NCBI GenBank assembly: GCA_039621445.1
Contig: CP154955.1
Span: 48,034,086-48,098,085 of the forward strand
Length of the DNA stretch: 64,000 bases
Reading direction: 5' to 3'
From: Euglena gracilis
Lineage: Eukaryota > Euglenida > Euglenophyceae > Euglenales
This document shows positions 12,201 through 19,799 of this stretch, in pieces (position 1 is the stretch's first letter; each line of letters begins with the position of its first letter). The notes below the pieces were generated by a model, which did not search any database, was not told the DNA's origin, and worked only from the letters and a program-made list of their open reading frames with translations. The position numbers and the translations under genes were made by a program.

Positions 12201-13631
12201 CATGGTCGATAGAAACGACCTCAATGGTTTTCCTTTTCAAAAGCAGGGGTATTGCAGTACAGTGGAGGTCGGTCGACCTGGTCGGCCCGACCTCCAGAGG
12301 TCGATAAGCCATGGCCAATGGTCGGCCCGACCTAGGTCGGCCCGACCTCCAGAAGTAGCATGGCCAGGATTCCGCACGGAGCCTATATGCCCAAAGAATT
12401 CCACCCGGGGATGCCCCCGCAGGTGTCAGCCAATCACCCACGGATGAGTTTCTCCATCTGGCCAGCCACCCTTCCCAGGATGTTCTGGATGTTCTGGGAT
12501 AAGCTCCAATGGTTCCTTGTGACACGTGTGGCGGAAACAGACTGCAACGTGCCAGAGGGATGGATTCAAAGATCCAAAACCAGCCCAAAATGGCCCAAGA
12601 ATAACAAAATGCGACCAAAATGGCCGAAAAATGTACAGCTGTCGCCAGGGTAGGGTGGTTTACTGCATTTTGGCCATTGGTTAGTTAAACATGATTAACT
12701 GGACTTTTTTTGGGTTAACTAGTTAATTTTTTTAACCGATGAGATTAGGAATATCCAATGACAAATTAGGATTCACCAACCCAAAATTCCAAAAAAAAAT
12801 TTAAAGCCCCAAAATGCTAGTTTAATCTTAACTGACAAAATTACTTTTTCTGATCCGGCAAATTTTAACATTTTCGAAACGGACGTTTTTGGAGGTTTTC
12901 TGACCCCTTGCCGCCAAAGTTGGCCAAGGGAACGTCCATTGGCCAATTGGGCTAACCCCCCCCCTAATTGGCTAATGGACCTCCCTTAAGGACCCCCAAT
13001 TAGCCAATTAGGGGGGGGGCCAATTAGGGGGGGGGATGAGGGTAGGAATATCCAAGTGCCAAATAAGGAGTTTGAAAAGTTTCAAATGAAATGTCATTTT
13101 GTTCAAAAAAAACAAAAATCTTCAAAAAAGTATGTCTTCAAAAATCTTCAAAAAAATGTTCAGCACATTTTTTTTTTCAAGACCCCGGGGGGAGGTGGGG
13201 TCCCCGGGTCACTTGGCCACCTCCCGGGGGGGGGGGGGGTTATGGTCCCATACCATGCACTACAACCAGGTTGTGCGGACCTTGGTTTGAGCCAAATGTG
13301 AAGCACAAAGACCAGGAAATAATCTGTCCAAAGAGGTGATATAGAGGGCTGGAGGAGGTTGGGAAATCCTCCATCTCCAAATTGCTGCTCTTTGGGAGAA
13401 AGAGAAGCCCGGATCCCAAAAACCCCACATGGACTTGAATCTGACTTCAGAGTGCACACCCAGAATCGTCTTGATAGCCGGCAGCAGGTTCTCCCCCACG
13501 ACCGTATAGTGCTCTGGCAAGACCCCCACTGAGACATGCTTGTGAGCAATGCGCTGCACTGCACCTGTCAGTGCATCCAGATTGTCGATATTCTGGGCAT
13601 AAGCGCAAACTGCAGCTGCAAGAGCTCGGTG
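3053..13631 (-). CDS. Flavohemoglobin (nitric oxide dioxygenase), split gene, 5' exon missing
   Basis: Flavohemoglobins bind heme, FAD and NAD(P)H and turn NO plus O2 into nitrate, usually in the cytosol. Ten minus-strand exons can be placed: 13631-13460, 11161-11058, 10343-10179, 9020-8934, 8247-8166, 7637-7526, 6419-6355, 5753-5734, 5081-4961 and 3237 to about 3053. Splice phases agree at each junction and the encoded segments follow the family order: globin helices with the proximal-His region IAHKHVSVG, the globin-FAD linker GGWRGWRAFKVAR, the flavin motif RNYTIS, the NAD motif GVGITPM and the C-terminal FLCGPASF. About 370 residues are covered; the family is near 400. The first exon(s), which should carry the distal heme-pocket Tyr and Gln, were not found up to 25 kb. 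The sequence resembles bacterial Hmp, so old transfer from bacteria is likely (inference). Introns of 0.5-2.3 kb are filled with G/C-run repeats. The gene could be non-functional if the first exon is truly lost. Confidence 0.88.
3760..3915. repeat. Intron-resident hairpin repeat, copy 1
   Basis: Two small dyads (AAGCGCCGAAGG at about 3764 and CGGCGCAAAGCGCCGG at about 3856) bracket a core that reads GACCCCCCAGAACGG, then GCCATTTTGGGCACTTTT. The same core and dyads recur at 9.90-9.99 kb and 11.81-11.91 kb, and in reverse at 63.00-63.11 kb. It lies in the last flavohemoglobin intron. Confidence 0.75.
4456..4675. mobile_element. TA-flanked C-run inverted-repeat element (220 bp)
   Basis: The ends are AACCCCCCCCAAATAACACC on the left and its near-perfect complement on the right, with TA immediately outside both. 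GTGTTATTTGGG is repeated inside. A relative with the same end words and internal phrases (AAAACAGGGGGGTGTTATTT) lies at 31883-32201. There is no coding capacity, so it is a MITE-like element. A Tc1/mariner origin is inferred from the TA duplication only. Confidence 0.82.
4961..5081 (-). CDS. Flavohemoglobin exon I: NAD domain
   Basis: After the acceptor ATGCACAG the frame reads VEAMAEKFSNMSCHYYYSRE and on through GRVTPKAILDITG, matching the family's E-V-x-A-L-A ... Y-S-[RE] ... G-R-V-T segment. It is 121 nt, phase 0 to phase 1, with donor GTGTGC. Confidence 0.9.
5426..5520. repeat. Short degenerate tandem repeat
   Basis: About three imperfect copies of a unit containing GATACACACCAATACACAA. 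It lies in an intron of the flavohemoglobin gene. Confidence 0.55.
5734..5753 (-). CDS. Flavohemoglobin exon H: possible 20-nt micro-exon
   Basis: Exon G ends in phase 1 and exon I starts in phase 0, so a piece of 3n+2 bases must lie between them. The 20 bases after CCACAAG encode (P)PCHAFR, matching the conserved HAFR of the family, and are followed by the donor GTTGAG. The phases fit, but the acceptor is weak and the segment is about two residues shorter on each side than in bacterial homologues. Confidence 0.45.
6355..6419 (-). CDS. Flavohemoglobin exon G: NAD domain
   Basis: The acceptor TTTGCAG is followed by one base that completes Ser, then LLQEAIEAKNLTRRIYFIHG and Ala. TPMFSLLQEA is contiguous across the splice and FIHGA matches the family's FIHAA. 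Two donors are possible (6361 or 6355, both phase 1); 6355 keeps more of the conserved segment. Confidence 0.88.
6840..6950. repeat. TTGCGGAAAA simple repeat
   Basis: Interrupted copies of ATTGCGGAAAATTGC. The same simple repeat is denser at 11355-11415 and 11708-11782. These lie in flavohemoglobin introns. Confidence 0.7.
7526..7637 (-). CDS. Flavohemoglobin exon F: NAD-binding start
   Basis: The frame reads PPEVAPPAGVLTADAADQRP then LVLISAGVGITPMF. PPAG closes the FAD domain and GVGITPM is the pyridine-nucleotide loop. The acceptor GGTGAG|CG is not pyrimidine-rich but is the only nearby AG that keeps phase with exon E, so the first few codons are less certain. It ends in phase 2; donor GTTCGC. 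Confidence 0.9.
8166..8247 (-). CDS. Flavohemoglobin exon E: FAD domain, LH motif
   Basis: After CCACCGCAG the frame reads REGDDGLYGLASRFLHNEVD and VGTVLSM, matching the family segment where S-x-[YF]-L-H-[DN] precedes the V-G-D turn. It is 82 nt, begins in phase 0 and ends in phase 1; donor GTGGCT. Confidence 0.9.
8934..9020 (-). CDS. Flavohemoglobin exon D: flavin-binding motif
   Basis: The 87-nt exon begins after GTCGTCAG and encodes EYPVLRNYTISSASGK then YLRITVK. RNYTIS corresponds to the R-x-Y-[ST]-x-S flavin-contact motif of this reductase superfamily. Phase 0 at both ends; donor GTGTGC. Confidence 0.93.
9880..9995. repeat. Intron-resident hairpin repeat, copy 2
   Basis: The dyad GGGCCGAAGTGCCGGGC is followed by AAAATTTTTTGACCCCCCCC and the core AAAGTGCCATTTTGG. 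It has the same architecture as the copies at 3.76 and 11.81 kb and lies between exons C and D. Confidence 0.72.
10179..10343 (-). CDS. Flavohemoglobin exon C: start of FAD domain
   Basis: After a TTTCCCAG acceptor the frame reads SRPGGWRGWRAFKVARCEPE and goes on to SFYLEPVDG and YTAGQYTCLRLSIPGQ, the first strands of the ferredoxin-reductase-like FAD barrel. It is 165 nt, phase 0 at both ends, donor GTTTGA. Confidence 0.94.
11058..11161 (-). CDS. Flavohemoglobin exon B: end of globin
   Basis: The acceptor is TATTTCAG. The phase-1 G from exon A joins GG to restore Gly and reads GDAATPEIIDAWREAYGALA, then KIFIDVEEDLYRELE: the last globin helices leading to the reductase part. It is 104 nt, ends in phase 0 and again has the donor GTGTGC. 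Confidence 0.93.
11345..11420. repeat. TTGCGGAAAAA microsatellite-like tract
   Basis: Repeated ATTGCGGAAAA units with a GATATCGG end. A reverse-order neighbour at 11708-11790 ends GCGGATATCAATT, so the two tracts may have been parts of one duplicated element. Confidence 0.7.
11810..11915. repeat. Intron-resident hairpin repeat, copy 3
   Basis: The dyad GGGCAAAGCGCCC is followed by GTAATTTTTCGAACCCCCCA and the core AAATGCCATTCTGGGCACTT. It lies between exons A and B and parallels the copies at 3.76 and 9.88 kb. Confidence 0.72.
12023..12383. mobile_element. Long-TIR element with 9-bp target duplication (361 bp)
   Basis: The TIRs start GGCCCCGGGCGGAAT (left) and, on the complement, GGCTCCGTGCGGAAT (right), and continue through TTCTGGAGGTCGGGCCGACC for about 55 bp. 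The flanks are TACATGCCC (12014-12022) and TATATGCCC (12384-12392), a 9-bp duplication with one mismatch. The ends match those of the 3.25-kb element at 19584-22834. Mutator-like affiliation is inferred from the long TIRs and 9-bp duplication. It lies in the intron between exons A and B. Confidence 0.85.
12955..13042. mobile_element. TA-flanked C-run element (88 bp)
   Basis: The left end is ACCCCCCCCCTAATTGGC and the right half contains GCCAATTAGGGGGGGGG, with TA on both sides. The word CTAATTG beside a C-run is shared with the element nested in the satellite at 21587. Confidence 0.6.
13460..13631 (-). CDS. Flavohemoglobin exon A: globin core
   Basis: The exon follows a CTTCTCAG acceptor and starts HRALAAAVCAYAQNIDNLDA, the E-to-F helix region of bacterial flavohemoglobins. 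It continues with IAHKHVSVGVLPEHY, which holds the proximal heme-ligating His and the conserved Tyr of the proximal charge relay, then VVGENLLPAIKTILG. It is 172 nt, ends in phase 1 within the Gly codon and has the donor GTGTGC. Confidence 0.93.
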
Positions 13632-13701
13632 CTGAGAAGATGCAGGGGGGGGGGGTCCCAAACATCAGAGGGAGGGGGGTAAACCCGCCTACCAAGTGAT
13701 A

Positions 13702-13849
13702 ATAACCCCCCAAATAATAAACTCTCCCCAAATAACAAACCCCATGAAATTGGTGCAGAAAACACCAAAAAAGCGCCCAACTTTCAAAATAATTACAACC
13801 CTCCTGGACCCCGACTTTGGGTGTCCTAATAATAAACGGGGGGGGTTAT
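13702..13849. mobile_element. TA-flanked C-run element (148 bp)
   Basis: The ends are ATAACCCCCCAAATAATAAA and GGGGGGGTTAT with TA outside each. It has no coding capacity and resembles the AAATAAC-C-run elements at 4456 and 31883. Confidence 0.65.
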
Positions 13850-14188
13850 TACATGGGGGGGGGATAGTGGCTAGTTGGTCGGCTTGCCACCTATGGACTA
13901 CTCTACCACCTGGTCAATCGGTCGAGTAACCACTCCAATGCAAGCGTGACATAATAATGGCGTTTGTCTGAGCACTATGGTCCGTCGTTGGAAAACAGAC
14001 AAGTGGCAAATATGGGTTCTTGAAGGAGAAGGGTTGGAGTTGGGGTTAGGTGGAGGTTGTACCCAAAAAAATTACCGAAAAGCAGTCAAAAAGCTGCTAC
14101 GCATTATGGCCCCTTAAATCAGGGGGTTTTTTACTGGGGGGGGGGAGTGGTCCTTGCGAAATGACCATTTTTTTGAAGAAAATTTTTC

Positions 14189-14464
14189 GCGGGTGGTTCG
14201 GGTCACGAGGGGGGGGGGGGGGGGGGGGGGGGGGTCAGGGGGGGGGGGTCACATTTTCGGTGGCCAGATTAGAAATCACCGAAAACGAATTTTGGGAAAA
14301 AATCCTTTTTACGCTCCAAAATAGGAATCCCCCAAACGAAAATTAGGAAATCTGCCGGAATATTTTGTCAAATTAGGCATCACCGGCCAAGCTTTTCAGA
14401 AAAAAATGGCCGAAACGGGTCTTAGGTTGGGTTGGGGGAGGGGGGTCATGGGGGGAACACCCCC
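14189..14464. mobile_element. GGTGGTTCGGGTCAC-ended element, degenerate
   Basis: It starts GGGTGGTTCGGGTCACG with a long G-run and ends GGGGGGAACACCCCC, the complement of the end pattern of the 3-bp-duplication class. Inside are phrases of the type TTAGAAATCACCGAAAACGA shared with 29.3-29.5 kb and 52.99-53.16 kb. The flanking duplication is not recognisable. Confidence 0.6.
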
Positions 14465-14714
14465 TGTGAAGTTTTTTTTTCAAATGTGTGAAAGTATTTC
14501 CAAATCTGTGTTTTCTGGTGCGAAAAATCATGCTTTCAACCCAAAAAAACGCACGTTGTAGAGATAAAAAATGAACTTTTTCCCAAAAAAAACATTGCAA
14601 AAATTTTTCCCCCAAACCCTCCATGACGTTTTTTTGTTTTTTTTAAAAAAAAACATATTTTTTTTAAAAAAACATGTTTTTTTTTGTTTCAAAAAAAACA
14701 AGCTGTCAACCTTG

Positions 14715-14960
14715 GCTGGACCCCCTGGGTTTTTTCAGACATACGGTAGGGAAATTTTTGGCTGGACCCCCCCTGGGTTTTTTCATTGTATCACGGTTGG
14801 GAAATCTTGGCTGGACCCCGCTGGGTTTCAGAAATGCGGTTGGGGAATAGGGTTGGAACCCCCATGGCTTTTTCAGAGTTTGGGTGGGGAGATTTTATGT
14901 TTGAACCCCTTGCGTTTTTTTGGCAAATAACTTTGGGAAATTTTGGCTGTTCCCCCCTGG
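14715..14960. repeat. Degenerate ~58-bp tandem repeat
   Basis: About four imperfect units each containing TTTTTTCAGA then GGTTGGGAAATTTTGGCTGG and a C-run. The same unit is repeated at 33120-33560. Confidence 0.75.
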
Positions 14961-15002
14961 GCCTAAAGGAGAACGCTAGTGAACGTATCAAGTGTCTGGC
15001 CC

Positions 15003-15110
15003 GAAGGGGGTGAACGCCGGTTCTGTCCTGAACCCGGCGTCTCCAAAACGCCGCTTTAATCAAGGGGGGGCGGACGCCGGTTCTGTCCTGAACCCGGCGT
15101 CCCGGACGCC
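15003..15110. repeat. GACGCCGGTTCTGTCC palindromic repeat
   Basis: Two successive inverted units built from ACGCCGGTTCTGTCCTGAAC and CCGGCGTC. The family recurs at 15308-15335, 17153-17275 (reverse) and 17937-18046. Confidence 0.8.
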
Positions 15111-15126
15111 GGGTTCACCTGGACCC

Positions 15127-15304
15127 TAACCCACCCCTGAACCTAACGGTAACCTTACCCTAAACGTAACCCTAACAATGACCCTAAGTCTATGCCTAAC
15201 TCAATCCCTAACCCTAACCCTATCCCTAACCCCATCCCTAACCCTAACTGTATCCCTAACACCTAACCATAACCCTAACCGTATCCCTAACCCTAACCCT
15301 ACTA
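15127..15304. repeat. Degenerate CCCTAA (telomere-like) tract
   Basis: Mostly CCCTAACC units with frequent changes (CCGTATCCCTAACC). This is an interstitial array of the TTAGGG telomere type, too degenerate to be a working telomere. Confidence 0.85.
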
Positions 15305-15416
15305 CAAAAAAGGGGGGCGGACGCCGGTTCTGTCCTTAGGAAGGGTTAGGGTTGGGGATAAAGTAAGGGTCAGGGTTTAGAGTTAAGGTTGGGTTAGGGT
15401 TAGGGTTACGTTTGGG

Positions 15417-16445
15417 CTCCCGGATCAAGGCCTGGGGGGGGGGGGGTTGTGGGCCGACCCCAGGGTCGGCCCAATACGACCCTAGGGTCGCTAGGGTCGC
15501 TAACGTCGACCCCCCCCAGGACGTGGGGTGGGCCGACCCTGGCCCCAAAATAACAAAATCCCTTGTGTTGCTCAATTGTTCGAGGGCCCCAAAATAACAA
15601 AATCCCTTGTGTTTCGGAGTCGTTTTGGGGGGCAAATCCCTTGTGTTTCCGGGTTGTTTTGGGGGGCAAATCCCTTGTGTTGCTCAACTGTTCGAGGGCC
15701 CCAAAATAACAAAATCCCTTGTGTTTCCGAATCGTTTTGGGGGGCAAATCCCTTGTGATTCCGAGTTGCTTTGGGGGGGAAATCCCTTGTGTTGTTCGAC
15801 CGTTCTAGGGCCCCAAAATAACAAAATCCCTTGTGTTTCCGAGTCGTTTTGGGGGGCAAATCCCTTGTGGTTCCGAGTTGCTTTGGGGGGCAAATACCTT
15901 GTGTTGTTCGACTGTTCTAGGGTTCCAAAATAACAAAATCCCTTGTGTTTCCGAGTCGTTTTGGGGGGCAAATCTCTTGTGTTTCCAAGTCGTTTTGGGG
16001 GGCAAATACCTTGTGATTCCGAGTCGTTTTGGGGGGCAAATCCCTTGTGTTGTTCGAGGGCCCCAAAATAACAAAATCCGTTGTGATTCTGAGTCGTTTT
16101 GGGGGGCAAATCCCTTGTGTTGTTCGACTGTTCGAGGACCCCAAAAGCACAAAAAACCTCATGTCACCAAGCATTTTTGGGGTGTATTTTAGCATAAATA
16201 AACAATATTAGTATTTCCTCCTTTTGTTTTCTTTGTATTTGAAGGCCTAAAACATCAAAAAAAAATTCGAATTTTTTTTGATAGGGGGGTCGAGGTCGTG
16301 GGGTGGGCCGACCCTAGGGACCCTAGCACGGGCGACCCTAGGGTCGGCCCACGACCCTAGAGCGACTTTAGCGACCCTAGGGTCGCATTGGGCTGACCCT
16401 AGGGTCGGCCCACAACCCCCCCCCCCAGGCCAGATCTACCCCCCC
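15417..16445. mobile_element. Long-TIR element inserted in telomere-like array (1,029 bp)
   Basis: The inverted ends share CCTGGGGGGGGGGGTTGTGG and continue through GGCCGACC and CGACCCTAGGGTCGCTA words for over 100 bp. CGTTTGGG occurs just outside both ends (15409-15416 and 16446-16453), and the TTAGGG-like array resumes on the far side, so the flanks look like one array split by an insertion. The interior is a 34-bp tandem array. It belongs with the long-TIR class of 12023 and 19584. Confidence 0.75.
15545..16145. repeat. 34-bp tandem array (cargo of long-TIR element)
   Basis: Units read TTTTGGGGGGCAAATCCCTT then GTGTTTCCGAGTCG, alternating with a variant CCCCAAAATAACAAAATCCC and GTGTTGTTCGAC. 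There are about 15 units. The open frames across it are by-products of the repeat. Confidence 0.88.
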
Positions 16446-16453
16446 CGTTTGGG

Positions 16454-16795
16454 GTTAGGGATATGGTTAGGTTCAGGGTTAGGGTTAGGGTTGGGGTTGG
16501 GGATACGGTTAGGGTTACGTTTTGGGTTAGGGATACAGTTAGGTTCAGGATCAGGATTAGGGTTAGTGTTTGGGATACGGTTAGGGTTAGGGATGGGGAA
16601 AGGGATACGGTCAGGGTTAGGGTTAGGGTTAGGGATTGGGTTAGGGATGGAGTTGGGGTCAGGGTTAGGGTTACGTTTAGGGTTAGGGATACGGTTAGGT
16701 TTAGGGTTAGGGATAGGGTTAGGGTTACAGTTTGGGTCAGGGTTAGGGATGGGGTTAGGGATAGGGTTCGGGTTAAGGATACGGTCAAGGGTCCC
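16454..16795. repeat. Degenerate TTAGGG (telomere-like) tract
   Basis: About 340 bp of GGTTAGGGTTAGGG interspersed with GGGATACGGTTAGG. It continues the array at about 15345-15410 beyond the inserted element. Confidence 0.88.
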
Positions 16796-16894
16796 TGACC
16801 CTAACTCAGGGATGGATGGGAAGCCTTGAGGGGGTGGGTCGGACCCCCCCCTCCCGACACGGAGGGGGGGGGGTGGGTCGGACCCCCCCCTCGG

Positions 16895-16985
16895 GAACGG
16901 GGCCGGGATCATGGTGATAATCCGCCGGTTCCCGAGGCGGCCCCGACGGGGGGGGGGGGGAGGGGGGGGGGGGGTCGAGGGGGGG
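16895..16985. repeat. Dispersed repeat (GGGATCATGGTGATAATCCG)
   Basis: The phrase GGGATCATGGTGATAATCCG followed by CCGGTTCCCGAGG and a G-run is found again at 47850-47900. Confidence 0.75.
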
Positions 16986-17002
16986 TTTTCCCCCAGTGGT
17001 AA

Positions 17003-17045
17003 GCTTCGCTCTTACCCATAAAGGGATAAGAGCTCAGCGACCCCC
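17003..17045. repeat. Recurrent GCTCTTAC hairpin
   Basis: GCTCTTACCC and GGGATAAGAGC form a stem, followed by TCAGCGACC. The same hairpin with the same flank occurs at 38199-38240 and, reversed, at 53270-53320; half of it is at 52770-52790. Each copy stands at the edge of a larger repeat. Confidence 0.75.
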
Positions 17046-17152
17046 CCCTCCTACCTCGAAACTGAGGGGGGGCGAAATTTTTTCGATTTCATGGACGGGC
17101 AAAGGGCCGGAAATTGGGTCAAAATCGGTCAAAAACCCCTGATTTTTCTTTA

Positions 17153-17275
17153 AGCCGGCGTTTGAGACGCCGGGCTCAGGACAGAACCGGCGTCCCCCCC
17201 CCCACGGGCTTCCGGACGCCGGTTCTGTCCTAAAGCCCGGCGTTAGGAACGCCGGCTTTGTCCAAAGCCCGGCGT
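17153..17275. repeat. GACGCCGG palindromic repeat (reverse copy)
   Basis: Inverted units of GACGCCGGGCTCAGGACAGA and ACCGGCGTCC, then ACGCCGGTTCTGTCCTAAAG. It is a reverse-complement relative of the unit at 15003. Confidence 0.8.
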
Positions 17276-17399
17276 CCGATTTTCATTCCTAAAAATGTCA
17301 CCAAAAGTGCCCAAAAGTGGCCCTAAGGTGCTGGTATGAGTGTTTCAACCATCAAGGACAATGAATTTTGCCATCTGGGGACCACTAGGGTGGATATCC

Positions 17400-17900
17400 A
17401 AATTTGGTGAAAATTGGCCCAGATTTGGAAATAGAGTACCGTGCAGCGTGGAAAGATCTGATGAGCACCGCTGGTCGTCTGTTGAAAAGAGCTTTTGATC
17501 GAGGGGTAACTTGGTACCCTAAAGTTGCACGCAGCCCGAGATACGCTCGCGATCGTCGGATTGGCCGGAATCTGAGTCAAAATTTGACGCAATTTTCAGT
17601 GATTTTTGGTGTAAGATGCAATAAACCTTACAGAAACGTTTTTCCTCTTCGAATCAACGACCTGAGGGCCTTGGGGGGGCACCAGAGTTGTGAAATTAGG
17701 ATTCCCTACTGACAGAAAATAAGAGCTCCAGGCGACGTGGCTGAATTTGGTGGTGATCGCCAGTCGTCTGATGAAAAGAGCTTTCGATCGAGGGGTGATT
17801 TTATACCTGGACGATTGACACAGCCAGAAATACCCTCGCGATCGCCGGAATTTGGTGAAATGCAAAATGGTGTGACATTGCAGATCAATGGTCGGAGATT
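17400..17900. repeat. Dispersed repeat with GATGAAAAGAGCTTTCGATC
   Basis: GTCGTCTGATGAAAAGAGCT and TTCGATCGAGGGGTGA appear twice here (about 17470 and 17765). Diverged copies are at about 19135 and 33050, and a reverse one at about 23435. The spaced recurrence marks an old dispersed repeat, and the frames across it are not convincing genes. Confidence 0.65.
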
Positions 17901-17936
17901 GGTCCTGGGAGTGTCCTTTGGCCGAAGGTTGGGGAC

Positions 17937-18056
17937 GCCGGTTCTGTCCTGAGCCCGGCGTCTCTAAAACGCCGGCTTAAACAAGAGGTGTCGGACGCCG
18001 GTTCTGTCCAAAGCCCGGCGTTCCAAACGCCGGTTCCGTCCTTCGACACCTCTTTT
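17937..18056. repeat. GACGCCGG palindromes with AAGAGGTGTCGGACG stem
   Basis: AAGAGGTGTCGGACGCCGG near 17985 pairs with TCCTTCGACACCTCTT near 18040 around a nested CCGGCGTT palindrome. It looks like a foldback element. Confidence 0.75.
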
Positions 18057-18384
18057 TTGTAGTAGAAAATCGATCCAAAAATGCTCATTTTTTGAATTTT
18101 TTTGAACATGTTTTTGGGGGAAAACACCAACACATCAAAAAATGGGCAATATGGCCAAAAGTCAGCAAAAGGGGTGTTTTTTTGCTCATTTTCCGGCGCG
18201 CAGCGCCGGAAGAAAATTTTCTGCTATTTTTGGCACCTGTCAAGGAGGGGGGGTGGAGGGGGCCGGACCCCCCCTCCCAACATCTAGGGGGGGGGGTCCG
18301 GACCCCCCCCTACCACCTTACCCCCCAGGGGGGGGTGGTCGGGACCCCCCCCTACCACCTACCTCAATACCGAAGGGCTTCCCA

Positions 18385-18512
18385 TCCATCCCTGCCCTAA
18401 CCCCAACCCTAACCCTGACCCGAACGGTAACCCTAACCCTAACCCAAACCCAAACTGTATCCCTAACCCTAACCCTACCCTGACCCTAACCGTATCCCTA
18501 ACCCTGACGGTT
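18385..18512. repeat. Degenerate CCCTAA (telomere-like) tract
   Basis: CCCTAACCCTAACC units mixed with CCGTATCCCTAACC and CCAAACC. It is oriented opposite to the tract at 16454. Confidence 0.85.
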
Positions 18513-18732
18513 AGGGTCTGTTATGCAGGGTTGTTAGGAGGTTGCACATACAACCTGCAACAGTTGTGTGTGCAGGTTAGGAGGGGTCCAGGGGGGGGCC
18601 CCCGGAGGAGGCCGTAGGCCGACTAAGTTCGCATTTCGGTAATCCTTTTCCCTTTTTTAAAACCTATTTTCTGGGACCGACGCCTGTCTTGAAATTCTAC
18701 TGACATTAACGGATTTCAGGGTGAAATTGTTT

Positions 18733-18875
18733 ATGTCGGTCGATTTCCATTCAGGCGCCCATTTATGTCGGTCGATTTCCATTCAGGCGCCCGTTTATGT
18801 CAGTCGATTTCCATTCAGGCGCCCGTTTATGTCGGTCGATTTCCATTCAGGCGCCCGTTTATGTCGGTCGATTTC
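18733..18875. repeat. 32-bp minisatellite
   Basis: Five units of TTTATGTCGGTCGATTTCCA then TTCAGGCGCCCG. Two more units lie at 22843-22906, directly beyond the right target duplication of the 3.25-kb element, so the element sits beside the same kind of repeat. Confidence 0.9.
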
Positions 18876-19289
18876 CATTCCATTGAAATCTGTTGCTGGT
18901 CAGATTGGGAATTTTTAGGGACTTTTTGGACATTTTGGATTTCCCTTTTTTTCGACATTTTTGGTCCTATGGGGTTGTGGAGGAGTTATGGATCAGACAA
19001 AAACCAAATTTTGTGGCCAGGTGATCACAGCTGGCTGAACTTTGGATGGAACAGACGGAAGGACGGTATTTAAGAATATTATTTTCTGGATCTTCAGAAA
19101 AAGCATTCGGCAAATTTGTCCTGAACCAGTTGTCATCACTGGTCATCTGAAAGAAAAGCTTTCGGGTGAGGAGTGATTTGGCAATGTCAAACCTATTTTC
19201 TGGGCTTGACGCCTGTATTGCAATTATATTGACATCATCGGATTTCGGGCCAAGGCTGTGTTCATAGCAACATGGCTTTGGTCAAAATC

Positions 19290-19412
19290 TGTGTTTCTAA
19301 AAAAACGCAGACTCTGGCCTGAGTCTGTGTTTCGAAACGCTCAGTCTGTTATTCGGCCTGAGTCTGCGTTTCGAAACGCAGACTCAGGTCAGAGTCTGCG
19401 TTTAAGACGCAG
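19290..19412. repeat. GAGTCTGCGTTTCGAAACGC palindromic repeats
   Basis: Several overlapping palindromes built from GCCTGAGTCTGCGTTTCG and its complement. Confidence 0.8.
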
Positions 19413-19799
19413 TTCTTGATATAGAGATTGAAAAAAGAAAAAAGCATTCCGAAAAAAAAGGCAAAAGGTTGGTCGACATTAACGGGCTTCAGGCTGAAAC
19501 TGACAATGTCCCAAAACGGAACAAAAAGGCATTCAAAAAAGGAAACAAAAGGTTGGTCGATTTCCAAGACATCGGAAACCGTTGGCCCCGGGCGGATTCC
19601 TGGGGGTGACCATCCTGGGGGTGATGCCGACCTGGTCGGCCCGACCACCTGGTCGGCCCGACCATGGTCGGGCCGACCAGGTCGGTAACTACCCCTGGGG
19701 GTGATACCGACCAGGTCGGCATCACCCCCAGGAATCTGCATTACCCCCCCCCCCCTTTGGATTTTTAAGCCCCCCCCCCCCCCCGGGAAGGGGGTATAT

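Noticed and set aside
16278-16912. Arg/Val and Asn/Pro repeat frames of up to 183 codons
   Set aside because: Translation of degenerate TTAGGG repeats.
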